Source: Geobacter sp. | GTDB lineage: Bacteria; Desulfobacterota; Desulfuromonadia; Geobacterales; Geobacteraceae | NCBI GenBank assembly: GCA_003490025.1 | Contig: DNJC01000076.1 | Coordinates: 62,001 to 126,000 of the forward strand | Direction: 5' to 3' | Length of the DNA: 64,000 nt | In this document: in pieces, positions 42,506 to 53,100 of the stretch | How positions within the stretch are numbered: position 1 is the first letter of the stretch | How the letters are laid out: every line of letters begins with the position of its first letter | Notes under the pieces: model-generated | Database searches by the model: none | The model's input: only the letters and a program-made list of their open reading frames with translations | What the model was told of the DNA's origin: nothing | Made by a program: the position numbers and the translations under genes

Positions 42506-42591
42506 CTCTCCGATAAGAGCAAAACCAGGGCAACCTGGCGACGCAGAACGACGGGTCCGCGGCGCGCGGACGGCCGAGTCGCCGAAGAGAG
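42506..42591 (+). ncRNA. GEMM-I riboswitch aptamer, A20 (cGAMP-type) variant
   Basis: P1 CTCTC (42506-42510) pairs with GAGAG (42587-42591). P2 is CCAGG-GCAA-CCTGG (42525-42538) with a GNRA loop, followed by GACGCA holding the intercalating A (42545), P3 GTCCGCG/CGCGGAC, and the closing 'GCCGAGTCGCCGAA'. By alignment to the Vc2 aptamer, the nucleotide equivalent to G20 is A42518 (GAGC instead of GGGC). G20A is the known mark of GEMM-Ib riboswitches that prefer 3',3'-cGAMP, first shown in Geobacter. Annotation that extends the downstream gene through this leader is wrong. Confidence 0.8.
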
Positions 42592-42621
42592 CATGATCGT
42601 CCCCGCACAGGGACGATTGCG

Positions 42622-42649
42622 CCCATTTCCCGGCGGAAATGGGTTTTTT
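42622..42649 (+). terminator. Riboswitch expression-platform terminator
   Basis: CCCATTTCC-cggc-GGAAATGGG followed by six Ts. A second hairpin (ATCGTCCC...GGGACGAT) lies between it and the aptamer. Ligand binding would decide between termination and read-through into the gene at 42680. Confidence 0.85.
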
Positions 42650-42679
42650 GTGAGCTCCGCAAGGGGCTGGAACCAGTCA

Positions 42680-45600
42680 ATGGCATTCTTTTCAGCTTTG
42701 AAAACCGGAAAACGCGTTTTCCCTGCGCTGTTGCGCGCAGGCCTCGCTGCATTCTCCCTGTTGGGCTCCCTCTCCCTCCCGGCCGAAGCGGCCGTCACCG
42801 TCACTCCGAACAGCTGGAACATCGTCGGCCTGGACAGCAACACCCCGGCCTTCGGACCGAGCAGCTTTCCCGTGGGGGCCAAGGTCTGCGGCGGCGCCCC
42901 CGGAGCCGCCGTCTCGGCGAGCCTTGTCTGGGACGCCGGCGGGACCGACAACGGCGCCTACATCTACCAGCGCCCCGGCTCCAACAACCCGGTCAGCGTC
43001 ACCTACGGGGCGGACGGCTGCGCCGACGCCTTTTTCGAGGTGGAGATCGCCAAGACCTCGGCGGCGTTCGACCAGACGCGCCGGTTCCACATCACGGCCG
43101 GGGGCGCCTCCACCCCCGTGCCGCGGGAACTCTACGTCGAGCACCTGGTCTCCCAAAGCCGCAACGGCATCGACAACGTGAGGTTCGGGACCTCCCCCTC
43201 CGGCATGACCGCGGTGCCGCCGGGGGGGAGCATGAACCTCGTGGTCGGCAACAGCTACAGCATCGAGCTGGACGGTCACACCGCCCCCGGCGGCTACAAC
43301 CAGTTCGAGGAGTTCATAAACTTCCCCAACACCATCTTCCAGGTCCTTTCGGTAAGCTCCTCCTACTCGACCGACAACTCCCCCCAGATAACCCCCGCCT
43401 CCGCCTATCCCTACCTCTACGCCGACGCCTGCGGCTGGGACAGCAACCCCGACAGTCCCTACTATCTCTCGTGCGTGGGGGGGGACTACAAGGCGGGGAG
43501 CACGGTGATCACCACCTACCAGGTGAAGATCATCGGCGGAGGGGGGGGGGCGCAGACGCTGAATACCCTGCTCTACGACTTCTCGGGAAGCAGCTATCAC
43601 TACAACGCAGACTATTCGACCGGCGCGCGGGTGGCGAACATCATCGACCCCGCCTCCGTCTCCATCTCGAAGAGCTTCGGCCCCAATCCGACCAACGCGG
43701 GGGGGATCTCCACGCTCACCATCGCGCTGACCAACCCGAACGCGGGAGCGGTGAGCGGCCTTTCCTTCGTCGACCTCTTCCCGACCTCGCCGGGCGCCAT
43801 GACGGTGGCGAGCCCGGCCAACGCGACCAGCTCCGGCTGCGGCGCCCCGGTCTTCGCCCCCAACCCGGGAGACCCATCGATAACCTTCGCCGGCGGCTCC
43901 GTGGCCGGCAACGGCAGCTGCGTGATCCAGGTCGACGTCACGGTCCCCGCCACCGGGACCTACAGCAACACGACCAACCATCTTTTCGTGGACGGCGCGG
44001 ACACCGGCAAGTCCGCCAGCGCCACCCTGACGGTCAACAACACCCCTGCGCCGCCTCCCCCTTCCGGCTCCTGCGCCGCGCCGGTGCAGCTCGCGCAGTG
44101 GACCATGGATCCCTCCCAGGGGACCGCCGTCCCCCCTGCGTACTTCACCAAGGCCGGAGACGTCGCCAGCGCCAGCGCGAGCTACGTCTCCGGCAACGGG
44201 GGGACCCAGACCGTCGGGAGCGCCCAGGGGAACCCGGCGAACTCCTGGTACGCCACGGGATGGGCCGCCGGCGCCACCGGCTTCCCCTCCGCGTCGAAGG
44301 CCCCCTACTTCGAGTTCGTCCTGGACACCAGCCAGTACGGCGGCGTCAGCATCTCGTCGCAAAACTACATCGCCAGCGGCAACTGGGCCTCGCCGGGGAA
44401 CAACTTCCTCTACATCTACTCCAAGGCGGACAACGGCGCCTTCAGCACCGTCTACAACGCCAACCTCCCCAAAGGCTCCTGGGCCAACATCCCCGCAACC
44501 GCTGCGGCGACCACCGGCGGCAACACGACCACCTTCAGGGTGAACGCGGTCGGCGCCAAGGGGTTCTCCGACCCGATGTACCTGGACACCGTCACCTTCT
44601 ACGGCTGCGTCAGGCCGGAGGCGAACAAGCTCACGCTCACCAAGGGCTTCTCTCCCGCACCGGTCGCGCTGAACGGGACCTCGACCCTCACCTTCACCGT
44701 GACCAACCAGAACTCCACGGCGACGGCCGCCCTCACCGGGATCGGCTTCACCGATCTGCTCCCCGCCGGCCTCACGGTGGCGGGCGGCTCCTCCGCGCAG
44801 TGCGGCGGCACGCTCGCCACCGCCGCGCCGGGGACCATCTCCTTCACCGGGGGGACGCTCGCGCCCGGCTCGAGCTGCAGCATCACCGCGACGGTGACGG
44901 CGACCACCGCGGGGCCGCACAACAACGTGACCGGTTTCGTCTCCTCCACGCAGACCGGAGCCAACACCACCGCCACCGGGAGGGGGAGCGCCTCGCTCAC
45001 CGCCCTGCTCCCCCCGGCGATCTCCAAGCGCTTCGCCCCCAACCCGATCCTGGCCGGAGGCGTCTCGACGCTCACCTTCACCATCGACAACCCAAACCCC
45101 GACGACGCCCTCTCCGGGGTCTCCTTCTCGGACGCCTTCCCGACCTCGCCGGGCGCCATGACGGTCGCCTCCTCCCCCAACGCCTACGCCTCCGGCTGCG
45201 GCGCGCCGAGCTTCGCCCCGGTCGCGGGGCAGGGCTCCATCTCCTTCTCCGGCGGGAGCATCGCTGCGGGGGGGAGCTGCACGGTGAGCGTCGACGTCAC
45301 CGCCTCGGTGGAGTCGCAGCTCGCCACGGTCCAGTCCGTCAGCGACGACACCCATCTGACCCTCGCCTCCGGCTATCCGGGAAGCGCCGCGAGCGGGCTC
45401 GCCGTCTCCGGGAACTCGACCAGCGCCGTCAGCGGCACGGTCTCGGTCGCCGGCGGTAGCACGGCGGTCACCGGGACCGGGACCAGGTTCCTCTCGGAAC
45501 TCTCCGCCGGGAGCCCCATCTACATAGGGACCTACCGGAACACGAGCGGCGCCGTATCCGCCTCCGTCGCCGGCAACGGCAACAGCGCCTCCGATGCCCT

Positions 45601-47242
45601 GACCATCAGCAGGCCGCACCCGCTGCTGACCGTCTTCACGGAACTCGCCTCCTCCAACACTCCCGCCACGCTCTGGGATTATTACCTGGCCCTGCCGGCG
45701 GGGGGGGACGTCTACTACCAGTTCCAGGTGCAAAACGACGGCGACGTACCGCTGAGTTCGGTGACGCTGAGCGACAGCCTGGTCAACACGGCGGGGTGTT
45801 CCTGGAAGGACGGCGACGGCAATCCTCTCGCCTACCCCTTCACGCTGGCGGCCCCCAGCAACGCCAACAACAGGGACTTCGCCACCTGCGTGATCGGGCC
45901 GTTCACCGCGCTGGCGGGGACGCACCAGAACAACACCTCGGCCTCCGGGAGCTACGTCGGGACGACCTACAGCGACACCGACTGGGCCGTCTACGCCACG
46001 AGTTCCCTCTCCCTCGTCAAGAGCGCGGCCCAGAGCGCCTTCGGCAAGGCCGGCGACGTCATCGACTACAGCTACCAGGTGACCAACAACGGCTCCGCCA
46101 CCCTGGTCGGTCCGGTGACGGTGAGCGACAACAAGGCCTCCGCACTCTGCCCCTCGCTGACCTCCGTGGGCAACCTGGACGAGTACCTGCAGCCCGGCGA
46201 GACGGTGACCTGCGCGGCGAGCTACACGGTGACCGCGGCGGACGTCACGGCGAAACAGGTGACCAACACCGCCTCGGCCTCGACCTACTCCAGCGGCGTC
46301 ATCGCGGGAGCGACCTCCCCCACGGTCATAAAGACCGTCCCGCTCGCCCCTGACCTCAGCGCGCTCCTCGCCGACAGCGTGGGGGGAAAAGCGCCCCTCG
46401 GAAGCAACTTCACCTGGACGGTCACGGTCGGCAACGCGGGGGGAGCCGGGACGGCGAATTTCTCCGCCGGGCAGACCCTCCTCACGGACGACCTCCCGGC
46501 GACCGGCGCGGCCTACGTGCTGGCCGGGAGCGCCACCGTCGCCGGGGGAACGGCCGGCACGGTCAACTGCTCGCTGACCGCCGGCACGCTTTCCTGCACG
46601 GCGGCGACGGCGTTCACCATGCCGCCCGCAGGATCCTTCAGCGTGGCGGTCACGGTCACCCCGAGCGCCACCGGGCCTTTGGACAACCCGAAGAGCGGCG
46701 GCGTCTGCAAGGCCAACCCGTCCGCGGCGGTCCCCGAGACGGACCTCGGCAACAACGACTGCGCGGGGAGCGTGACGGTAGTCACCCCCGCCACCCTGAC
46801 CATGACCAAGACGGTGCAGGCGATTTCGGATCCGGTGAACGGGAGCAGCAACCCCAAGGCCATCCCCGGGGCGGTGATGCAGTACACCCTCAGGATAGCC
46901 AACAGCGGGGAGTCCGCCGTGGACAGCGGTTCGGTGGTGGTGACGGACGCGCCCCCCCCAAACACGGCCCTCTGTGTCTCGGCGGCCTGCGGCAATCCCC
47001 CGATCGCCTTCTCCTGCGGCTCGACCCCTCCCTGCGGGCTCGGCTACGACTACGCCGCCAACGTGGGCTTTTCCAACCAGGCCGGAGGGGGAGCCCCCTA
47101 CGGTTACACCCCGTCGCCGGACGGCAACGGCTTCGACGCCAACGTCACCGGGGTGCGCATCAACCCGTCCGGAACGTTCGCAGGGGCCTCCGGCGGCAAC
47201 GATGCGACGTTCAGCCTGACGCTGAGGGTGAGGGTGAAATGA
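42680..47242 (+). CDS. Giant secreted DUF11-repeat surface protein
   Basis: A 1520-residue protein with a Sec signal peptide (cleavage near 'PAEA-AV', residue 37). A unique N-terminal region (about 40-320) is followed by six to seven Ig-like DUF11-type repeats (for example 'SISKSFGPNPTNAGGISTL', 'SLVKSAAQSAFGKAGDVIDY', 'TLTMTKTVQAISDPVNG'), with a non-repeat domain at about 460-645. The repeats at about 328-440 and 774-875 are near copies. An in-frame stretch with 'TAVTGTGTRFLSELSAG' interrupts the latter. No membrane anchor is seen. The real start is 42680, after the riboswitch; the next gene overlaps the stop. Confidence 0.78.
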   Translation: MAFFSALKTGKRVFPALLRAGLAAFSLLGSLSLPAEAAVTVTPNSWNIVGLDSNTPAFGPSSFPVGAKVCGGAPGAAVSASLVWDAGGTDNGAYIYQRPGSNNPVSVTYGADGCADAFFEVEIAKTSAAFDQTRRFHITAGGASTPVPRELYVEHLVSQSRNGIDNVRFGTSPSGMTAVPPGGSMNLVVGNSYSIELDGHTAPGGYNQFEEFINFPNTIFQVLSVSSSYSTDNSPQITPASAYPYLYADACGWDSNPDSPYYLSCVGGDYKAGSTVITTYQVKIIGGGGGAQTLNTLLYDFSGSSYHYNADYSTGARVANIIDPASVSISKSFGPNPTNAGGISTLTIALTNPNAGAVSGLSFVDLFPTSPGAMTVASPANATSSGCGAPVFAPNPGDPSITFAGGSVAGNGSCVIQVDVTVPATGTYSNTTNHLFVDGADTGKSASATLTVNNTPAPPPPSGSCAAPVQLAQWTMDPSQGTAVPPAYFTKAGDVASASASYVSGNGGTQTVGSAQGNPANSWYATGWAAGATGFPSASKAPYFEFVLDTSQYGGVSISSQNYIASGNWASPGNNFLYIYSKADNGAFSTVYNANLPKGSWANIPATAAATTGGNTTTFRVNAVGAKGFSDPMYLDTVTFYGCVRPEANKLTLTKGFSPAPVALNGTSTLTFTVTNQNSTATAALTGIGFTDLLPAGLTVAGGSSAQCGGTLATAAPGTISFTGGTLAPGSSCSITATVTATTAGPHNNVTGFVSSTQTGANTTATGRGSASLTALLPPAISKRFAPNPILAGGVSTLTFTIDNPNPDDALSGVSFSDAFPTSPGAMTVASSPNAYASGCGAPSFAPVAGQGSISFSGGSIAAGGSCTVSVDVTASVESQLATVQSVSDDTHLTLASGYPGSAASGLAVSGNSTSAVSGTVSVAGGSTAVTGTGTRFLSELSAGSPIYIGTYRNTSGAVSASVAGNGNSASDALTISRPHPLLTVFTELASSNTPATLWDYYLALPAGGDVYYQFQVQNDGDVPLSSVTLSDSLVNTAGCSWKDGDGNPLAYPFTLAAPSNANNRDFATCVIGPFTALAGTHQNNTSASGSYVGTTYSDTDWAVYATSSLSLVKSAAQSAFGKAGDVIDYSYQVTNNGSATLVGPVTVSDNKASALCPSLTSVGNLDEYLQPGETVTCAASYTVTAADVTAKQVTNTASASTYSSGVIAGATSPTVIKTVPLAPDLSALLADSVGGKAPLGSNFTWTVTVGNAGGAGTANFSAGQTLLTDDLPATGAAYVLAGSATVAGGTAGTVNCSLTAGTLSCTAATAFTMPPAGSFSVAVTVTPSATGPLDNPKSGGVCKANPSAAVPETDLGNNDCAGSVTVVTPATLTMTKTVQAISDPVNGSSNPKAIPGAVMQYTLRIANSGESAVDSGSVVVTDAPPPNTALCVSAACGNPPIAFSCGSTPPCGLGYDYAANVGFSNQAGGGAPYGYTPSPDGNGFDANVTGVRINPSGTFAGASGGNDATFSLTLRVRVK

Positions 47243-48330
47243 GAGGGGTCAGGGTGAAGACAGGCGCCAGGCGGATGCTCGGCGCGTTCTGGGGGGGCTT
47301 GGCGCTGGCGGCCTCCGGCGCCTTTGCCGCGGGGACTCCGGCGGGGACGGTGATCAGCAACAGCGCCACGGTCGAGTTCACCCTGGACGGGAGCAGCCAG
47401 GTCCGGAAGAGCAACGTGAACACCCTGAGGGTGGACGACAAGGTCTCCTTCACCCTGACCGCCGCCGACACCTCCGACGTTTCCGTGACGCCGGGGGGGA
47501 GGGGCTTTCTCACCTTTGTGCTGACCAACACGGGGAACGCCGGCCACGACTTCACGCTGCAGGCCGTGGCGGCGGCGGGCGCCACCCTGGTTCCCGCCTC
47601 GGGCCCGACCTTCCACGCGGACGCGTCGGGGTCCGCCCCGCTCCCCGCGGACGCCAACGCGGCGAACCTCCCCTACCTGGGGAGCCTCGCCCCGGACGCC
47701 TCGCGGACCGTCTTCCTCTACCTGACGGCGCCGCAGCAGGTAGCCGACGGCGACGCCGTCCGCTACCAGGTGACGGCCGAGGCGTATCAGCAGGGTCATC
47801 TGGGGGCGCTGAACCCCCCGGTGAAGGCCTCGACCCAGGCCGCAGCCGGCGCCGCCGCGGACAAGCGCGCCGATCCGATGACCGCATTCGTGGTGCTGGC
47901 CGACGGGCGCGGCAGCGGCGGGGACCAGGAGCGGGACGGGAGGTACGCGGTCGTGGCCAGGGACGGCGCCGGCGGCGCGGTCGGCTTCAAGGCGAGGAGC
48001 GCCGGGGTGAACATCGTCAAGAGCGCGACGGTGACGGACCGCTCCGGCGGGAGCCAGCCGGTGTCCGGGGCGACCGTAAGCTACCTGCTCCGGGTGACGG
48101 TGACCGGCTCGGGAAGCGCCTTGGGAGCGGTGCTGAGCGACCCGATACCGGCCAACACCACTTACCGCCCCGGGACGCTGAAACTGAACGGGACGCTCCT
48201 CACTGACGCGGTCGACGGCGACGCAGGGGACGTCGGCGCCAGCGTCCCGGGAAGCGTGACGGTGCTGCTGGGGGACCTGAACGACCGCTCCCCGGTCCAG
48301 ACGGTGAGCTTCGACGTGGAGATAGATTGA
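47239..48330 (+). CDS. Secreted DUF11-type protein B
   Basis: A 363-residue exported protein (signal peptide to about residue 31, 'GAFAAGTPAG'). The mature start 'GTPAGTVISNSATVEF' is shared with the proteins at 48937 and 50188. Two Ig-like domains follow: 'GGRGFLTFVLTNTGNAGHD' (about 85-200) and 'VSYLLRVTVTGSGSALG' (about 275-360). It is probably a subunit of the same cell-surface structure as its neighbours. The ATG overlaps the stop of the giant protein (ATGA). Confidence 0.72.
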   Translation: MRGVRVKTGARRMLGAFWGGLALAASGAFAAGTPAGTVISNSATVEFTLDGSSQVRKSNVNTLRVDDKVSFTLTAADTSDVSVTPGGRGFLTFVLTNTGNAGHDFTLQAVAAAGATLVPASGPTFHADASGSAPLPADANAANLPYLGSLAPDASRTVFLYLTAPQQVADGDAVRYQVTAEAYQQGHLGALNPPVKASTQAAAGAAADKRADPMTAFVVLADGRGSGGDQERDGRYAVVARDGAGGAVGFKARSAGVNIVKSATVTDRSGGSQPVSGATVSYLLRVTVTGSGSALGAVLSDPIPANTTYRPGTLKLNGTLLTDAVDGDAGDVGASVPGSVTVLLGDLNDRSPVQTVSFDVEID

Positions 48331-48362
48331 GGGAAGGAAACCAAAAAAGAGGAGGAGACGGG

Positions 48363-48854
48363 ATGCGAAAAATCGTACTGGCCCTGACGGCGGCGCTGCT
48401 GCTGGCGCCGGCGCTGGCGCCGGCGCAGCAGAAGGGGGTCGAGCTGAAATCGACCGCCGAGGTGGAAGTGGCGCAAAAGGACGGGAAGGGGGAGCAGGTG
48501 GTGAAGCGGGTGGAGGCGAGCAAGGCCAACGTCCTGCCGGGCGACACGGTGATCTTCACCATCGGCTACGTCAACAACTCGGACCAGCCGGCAACCGCCG
48601 TGGTGCTCGGCAACCCGGTTCCCAAGCAGATGCTCTACCTGGACGGCAGCGCCCGGGGGGAGGGGGCCCGCATCGACTTTTCCGTCGACCGCGGCGCAAG
48701 CTTCGCCCCGCTCGAGAAGCTGAAGTTTATCACGGCCGCCGGCAAGGAGAGGGACGCCAGCGCGGCCGACGTCACCGATATCCGCTGGACCCTGGAGAGG
48801 CCGCTTGAGAAGGGGGGCAAAGGGAGCGTTTCGTACGGGGCCAGGGTGAAATAG
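48363..48854 (+). CDS. Secreted single-domain DUF11-type protein
   Basis: A 163-residue exported protein, signal peptide cleaved near 'PAPAQQ'. One DUF11-like domain: 'VLPGDTVIFTIGYVNNSDQPA' through 'KGSVSYGARVK'. The upstream frame to 48327 is unlikely because GAGGAG precedes ATG 48363 by eight bases. The single domain may be a capping or linking subunit. It is predicted periplasmic or surface located. Confidence 0.7.
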   Translation: MRKIVLALTAALLLAPALAPAQQKGVELKSTAEVEVAQKDGKGEQVVKRVEASKANVLPGDTVIFTIGYVNNSDQPATAVVLGNPVPKQMLYLDGSARGEGARIDFSVDRGASFAPLEKLKFITAAGKERDASAADVTDIRWTLERPLEKGGKGSVSYGARVK

Positions 48855-48936
48855 CCCGGACGAGCAGATGAAGCAGGAACTTCGAGGCTGCGGCCTCTTC
48901 AATTCGGCAATTTTTGCCATGCAAAAGGAGAAAACC

Positions 48937-50064
48937 ATGAAGAAACAGGTTCTTATCGGGGCCCCCCTGCTCTTTGCAGCGGTGGGCATCCTGGCCCCGG
49001 CGCTTGCGGGCGCGTCCAACAACTACACCCCGGCCTGCACCCAGATCAACAACACGGCCCACGTCAGCTTCAAGGTGGGAGGGGTGGACCAGGGTCCCAG
49101 CGGCAACGGCCTCGACTCCACCACGGCGTCTTTCTACGTCGGCGTCAAGGTGAACGTCTCCGTCGCCTCCACCGACAGCAACAACGTCACCGTCTACCCC
49201 GGCTCGACCGCGGCGCCGCTCACCTTCACGGTGACCAACAACGGCAACGCGCACCAGAAGTACGCGCTTTCCTACGTCGCCGAGGTGAACGGGACCCCGA
49301 GCCCCTTCAGCGGCTCGGACGCCTTCAACTCCACCGGCGTGACGCTCTCCAGCGCCGCCATCGCCGACCTGGCCCCCGACGCCAGCCAGACGATCACCAT
49401 CTCCGCCGACACCCCGCTCTCCCAGACCGACGCCCAGGTAGCGGTCTACGCCCTGAAGGCCCAGACCCAGTGGCTCGGCACCTCGACCGACGTAACCGCC
49501 GACGGGAGCGCGAAGGGGTCCGTGATCGGGGGCGCTCTCTGCCCGGCCGCCGGCCCCGGCACGGCCGACATCGACGTCGTGGTGGGCGATGGCGCCGGCT
49601 CCGACGACGGCGCGAGGGACGGCGCCCACTCCGCGCGCGACGCCTACCAGGTCACCGCGGCCAACCTGACCATCCAGAAGAGTTCGGCGGTGGTCTACGA
49701 TCCGGTCAACTGCAGCAGCTACAGCCCGCTCACCTGCTCCGGTGCCGTCAGGGCGATCCCGGGAGCCGTAGTGGAGTACACCATCCAGATCGCCAACTCC
49801 GCGAACGGCACGGCGACCAACGTCACCGTGAAGGACGCCATCGACTCCAGCCTGAGCTTCTACGCCGATGGCTACGCCTCGACCAAGGGGATCCAGGTGA
49901 CCTCCCCCAACATCAACGGCGGCGCCCCCCTCGCTCTCAGCAACGGCTCCGACGCCGACCAGGGGGATTTCAACGCCACCAACGCCGGCGCCGTCACCGT
50001 GACCGGGATCCAGGTCGCCAAAGACGACACGGCCTACGTGAAGTTCAGGGCCTCCATCAAGTAA
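48937..50064 (+). CDS. Secreted DUF11-type protein C
   Basis: A 375-residue exported protein (signal peptide to about residue 25). It opens 'NYTPACTQINNTAHVSF', a variant of the shared N-terminal module, then carries two Ig-like domains ('LTFTVTNNGNAHQKYALSY' and 'VVEYTIQIANSANGTATN') and ends 'YVKFRASIK'. AAAAGGAG precedes ATG 48937. It lies about 120 bases before the giant anchor protein. It resembles protein B in design, so the two are probably paralogous subunits. Confidence 0.72.
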   Translation: MKKQVLIGAPLLFAAVGILAPALAGASNNYTPACTQINNTAHVSFKVGGVDQGPSGNGLDSTTASFYVGVKVNVSVASTDSNNVTVYPGSTAAPLTFTVTNNGNAHQKYALSYVAEVNGTPSPFSGSDAFNSTGVTLSSAAIADLAPDASQTITISADTPLSQTDAQVAVYALKAQTQWLGTSTDVTADGSAKGSVIGGALCPAAGPGTADIDVVVGDGAGSDDGARDGAHSARDAYQVTAANLTIQKSSAVVYDPVNCSSYSPLTCSGAVRAIPGAVVEYTIQIANSANGTATNVTVKDAIDSSLSFYADGYASTKGIQVTSPNINGGAPLALSNGSDADQGDFNATNAGAVTVTGIQVAKDDTAYVKFRASIK

Positions 50065-50187
50065 GCAACTAAAATCATTAACCATGACGAACCCCCTGCG
50101 ACAACGTTCCTTCCCCGAAACTTGTCCGCCGCAGCCTTGGCGGAGGTGGAAGGGGGAGGGCAGGAGGGGGATGGGGTCTTTTTCACC

Positions 50188-53100
50188 ATGAACCGCCTTC
50201 GCACCGATTTCACCGACTGCAACCCGGCATCCCGATCGAGGAGGACAGGCACCTATGGAGCCGGTCCCCTTCGGAAGGGAGGCCGGGCTGCGTCCCGCGT
50301 CGGTGCGAAAGCGGCGCTGCTCCTCACGCTTTTCTGCGCGGCATGGCTCGTCGCGGCCGTGACGGCGCCCCCCGCCCGGGCGGCGACCCCGGCCGGGACC
50401 GTGATCGGCAACACGGCGAGCGCCTCCTACAGCGACGGCCCCTCCTCGCCCCGGGTCGCCAGGAACTCGAATACGGTCTCCCTCATCACCGTCGCCTTCC
50501 GCACACCCTCGAAGATCGAGTTTCTGAGCTACGCACCGCAGCTCCCGGGGGCGGAGGTCGTGCCGGTCGCGCAGGGGGCCTACCGGACCGGCGGCGACGC
50601 CGCGGCCTCGCTCGCGGCACTGGCGGCGCCGGCCGTAATCGGCTCCGCCGCCCCTATCGATTTGACCAGTCCCGTGCCGCTCGCGGCGGTCGCGCAATTC
50701 CACGTCGGCGAGCCGATCTTCCTGCGCCTCACCGATCTGGACCAGAACCTCGCCCCGGCCTCGGCCGAGACCGTCACCATCGCCGTCACCGACAGCGTCA
50801 CCGGCGACACCGAGGTGATCCGCCTGACCGAGACCGGGGCGGACACCGGAGTCTTCGCGGGGTACGTCCCCACCACCGGCGCATCCGCCGCCTCCTACGG
50901 CGGGAGCATCACCGTCTCGGTCGGGAGCAGCATCAAGGCCTCCTACACGGACCGGCAGGACGGGACCGACAGCTCCAACACCGCGGCGCTCATCGATCCC
51001 TACGGCATCATCTTCGACAGCTCCACGGGGAAGCCGATCGACGGCGTCTCCATCACCCTGATCGACGCCGCCACCGGCCTCCCCGCCGCCATCCTCGGGG
51101 ACGACGGTGTCAGCAGCTTCCCTGCCACGCTGACCAGCGGCGGGACGGCGAGCGACGGGGCCGGGAGGGTCTACGGCTTCCCGCCGGGGGGGTTCCGCTA
51201 CCCGTTCGTCAATCCCGGCAGCTACCGCTTCCAGGTGGCAGCCCCGGCCGGCTACGCCGCCCCCTCCGCCGTGGCCGACTCCGTGCTGCAGGCCCTTCCC
51301 GGCGCCCCCTTCGCCCTGGTGGCCCCGGGGTCGCGCCTGGAGCCGTTCAGCATCAACCCGGGCCCCGCGCTGCACATCGACATCCCGCTCGATCCTCTCT
51401 CCGCGGCGCTCTGGCTGCAAAAGAGTTCGGGGAAGGAGAGCGCGGCCGTGGGGGACTTCGTCCCCTTCCAGCTCGACCTGCAGAACACCGACGCAGCCGC
51501 GACCGCTTCCGGCGTGGCGATCACCGATACGCTGCCGCCGGGGTTCCGCTACCGGAGGGGGTCCGCCAGGGTGAACGGCGTCTCCGGCTCCGACCCCGAC
51601 ATCTCCTCCGACGGGCGCACGCTCGCCTTCAGGCTCGGCGACCTCGCCCCCGGGGAGGCGAAGAGCGTGCGCTACGTGGTCGAGGTGGCCGCGGGGGCGC
51701 AGCTCGGCGCCGCCACCAACCGGGCCGTCGCCGGGAGCGGCTCCGGCGTGACCTCCAACATCGCCGCGGCGACCGTCCAGGTCCGCTCCGATTTCCTGAC
51801 CGGCCGCAGCATCGTGGCCGGCACGGTGAGCGTAACCGACTGCTCCGGCCTCGACAGGGAGGAGCCCGCCGGCGTGGAGGGGATCCGGATCTTCCTGGAG
51901 GACGGGACCTACGTCATGACCGACAAGAAGGGGAGGTTCCACTTCGAGGGGGTCAGCCCGGGGAGCCACGTGGTGCAGATGGACCTCGGGAGCATAGCGC
52001 AGAAGTACGAACTCCCACTGTGCGAGCTGAACGGCCGCTTCGCCGGAACCCCCTATTCACAGTTCGTCGACCTGCAGGGCGGGACCCTCTGGCGGGCCGA
52101 TTTCAAGCTGGCGCTGAAACCGGCGGCAACCGGCGAGGCGGGGCTCGAACTCCGCAGCCGGCTGCAGAAGACGGAGGGGGAGGGACGCCTGATCGAGTAC
52201 ACCGTCCCGATGAGGATCGGCGCGGTGCCGGTGCGCAACCTCCGGCTGACCGTGCTCCTCCCCGAGGGGGCCGCGTACCTGCCGGGGTCGGCGCTGCAAA
52301 ACGGCATCCCGCGCCCCGACCCGTCCGGGGGGGAGAGCGCGGTCACCTTCCCGCTCGGGAGCATGCCGCCGAACTGGGAGGGGGCGCTCCGCTTCAACGC
52401 CCGGCTCCCGCTGGCGGGGGCTCCGGGGGAGCTGGCCACCAGGGCGCTCCTCACCTTCGACACACCGACGCAGGAGAACGTGCGCACCCCGGTGGCGGAC
52501 AACCTCCTGCTGCGCAAGAGCGTGGAGCAGCGGCGCCGGCTCCCCGACGTCGTGGTCCACCCGCACTTCCCCAACCTGAGCGCGGAACTGACCGAGCCGG
52601 ACAAGAAGGAACTCGACCTCGTGATCCAGGCGCTGCAGCGGCTCGGCGTCAAGGAGATCACGGTCACCGGGCACACCGACTCCAACCCGATCCTCGGGCG
52701 GGGGACCAGGAAGTTCAGGGACAACTACGTCCTTTCCCGCGCCAGGGCGGAGAGCGTGGGGTGCTACCTCGCCGCCCGGCTCAAGCTCCCCCCGGAGCGG
52801 GTCACCTGCCTCGGGAAGGGGCCGGACGAGCCGGTCGACAGCAACCTGACCGACGCCGGGCGCGCCAACAACCGCCGGGTCGAACTCGTGGTGAGGGGGG
52901 AGGACGAGGTGCTGACGCTCCACGAGGTCGACAACCTCAAGGACAAAAGCGGCATCCGGAGCGTGAAGACGGTGGGGCTTCGCCCCGGCGAGCCGTGGGC
53001 GGACTCCGCCTCGCAGGCGCCTGCCGCGGCCGCCGAGATGCCGGAGTACAACGCGGCCTGGCTGGAGAGCGCGGAGCCCGGGCTTAAATGGCTCTGGCCC

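Noticed and set aside
42437..42679. N-terminal extension of the giant DUF11 protein from 42437
   Set aside because: This stretch is the promoter end, the GEMM aptamer and its terminator. A normal signal peptide starts at 42680.
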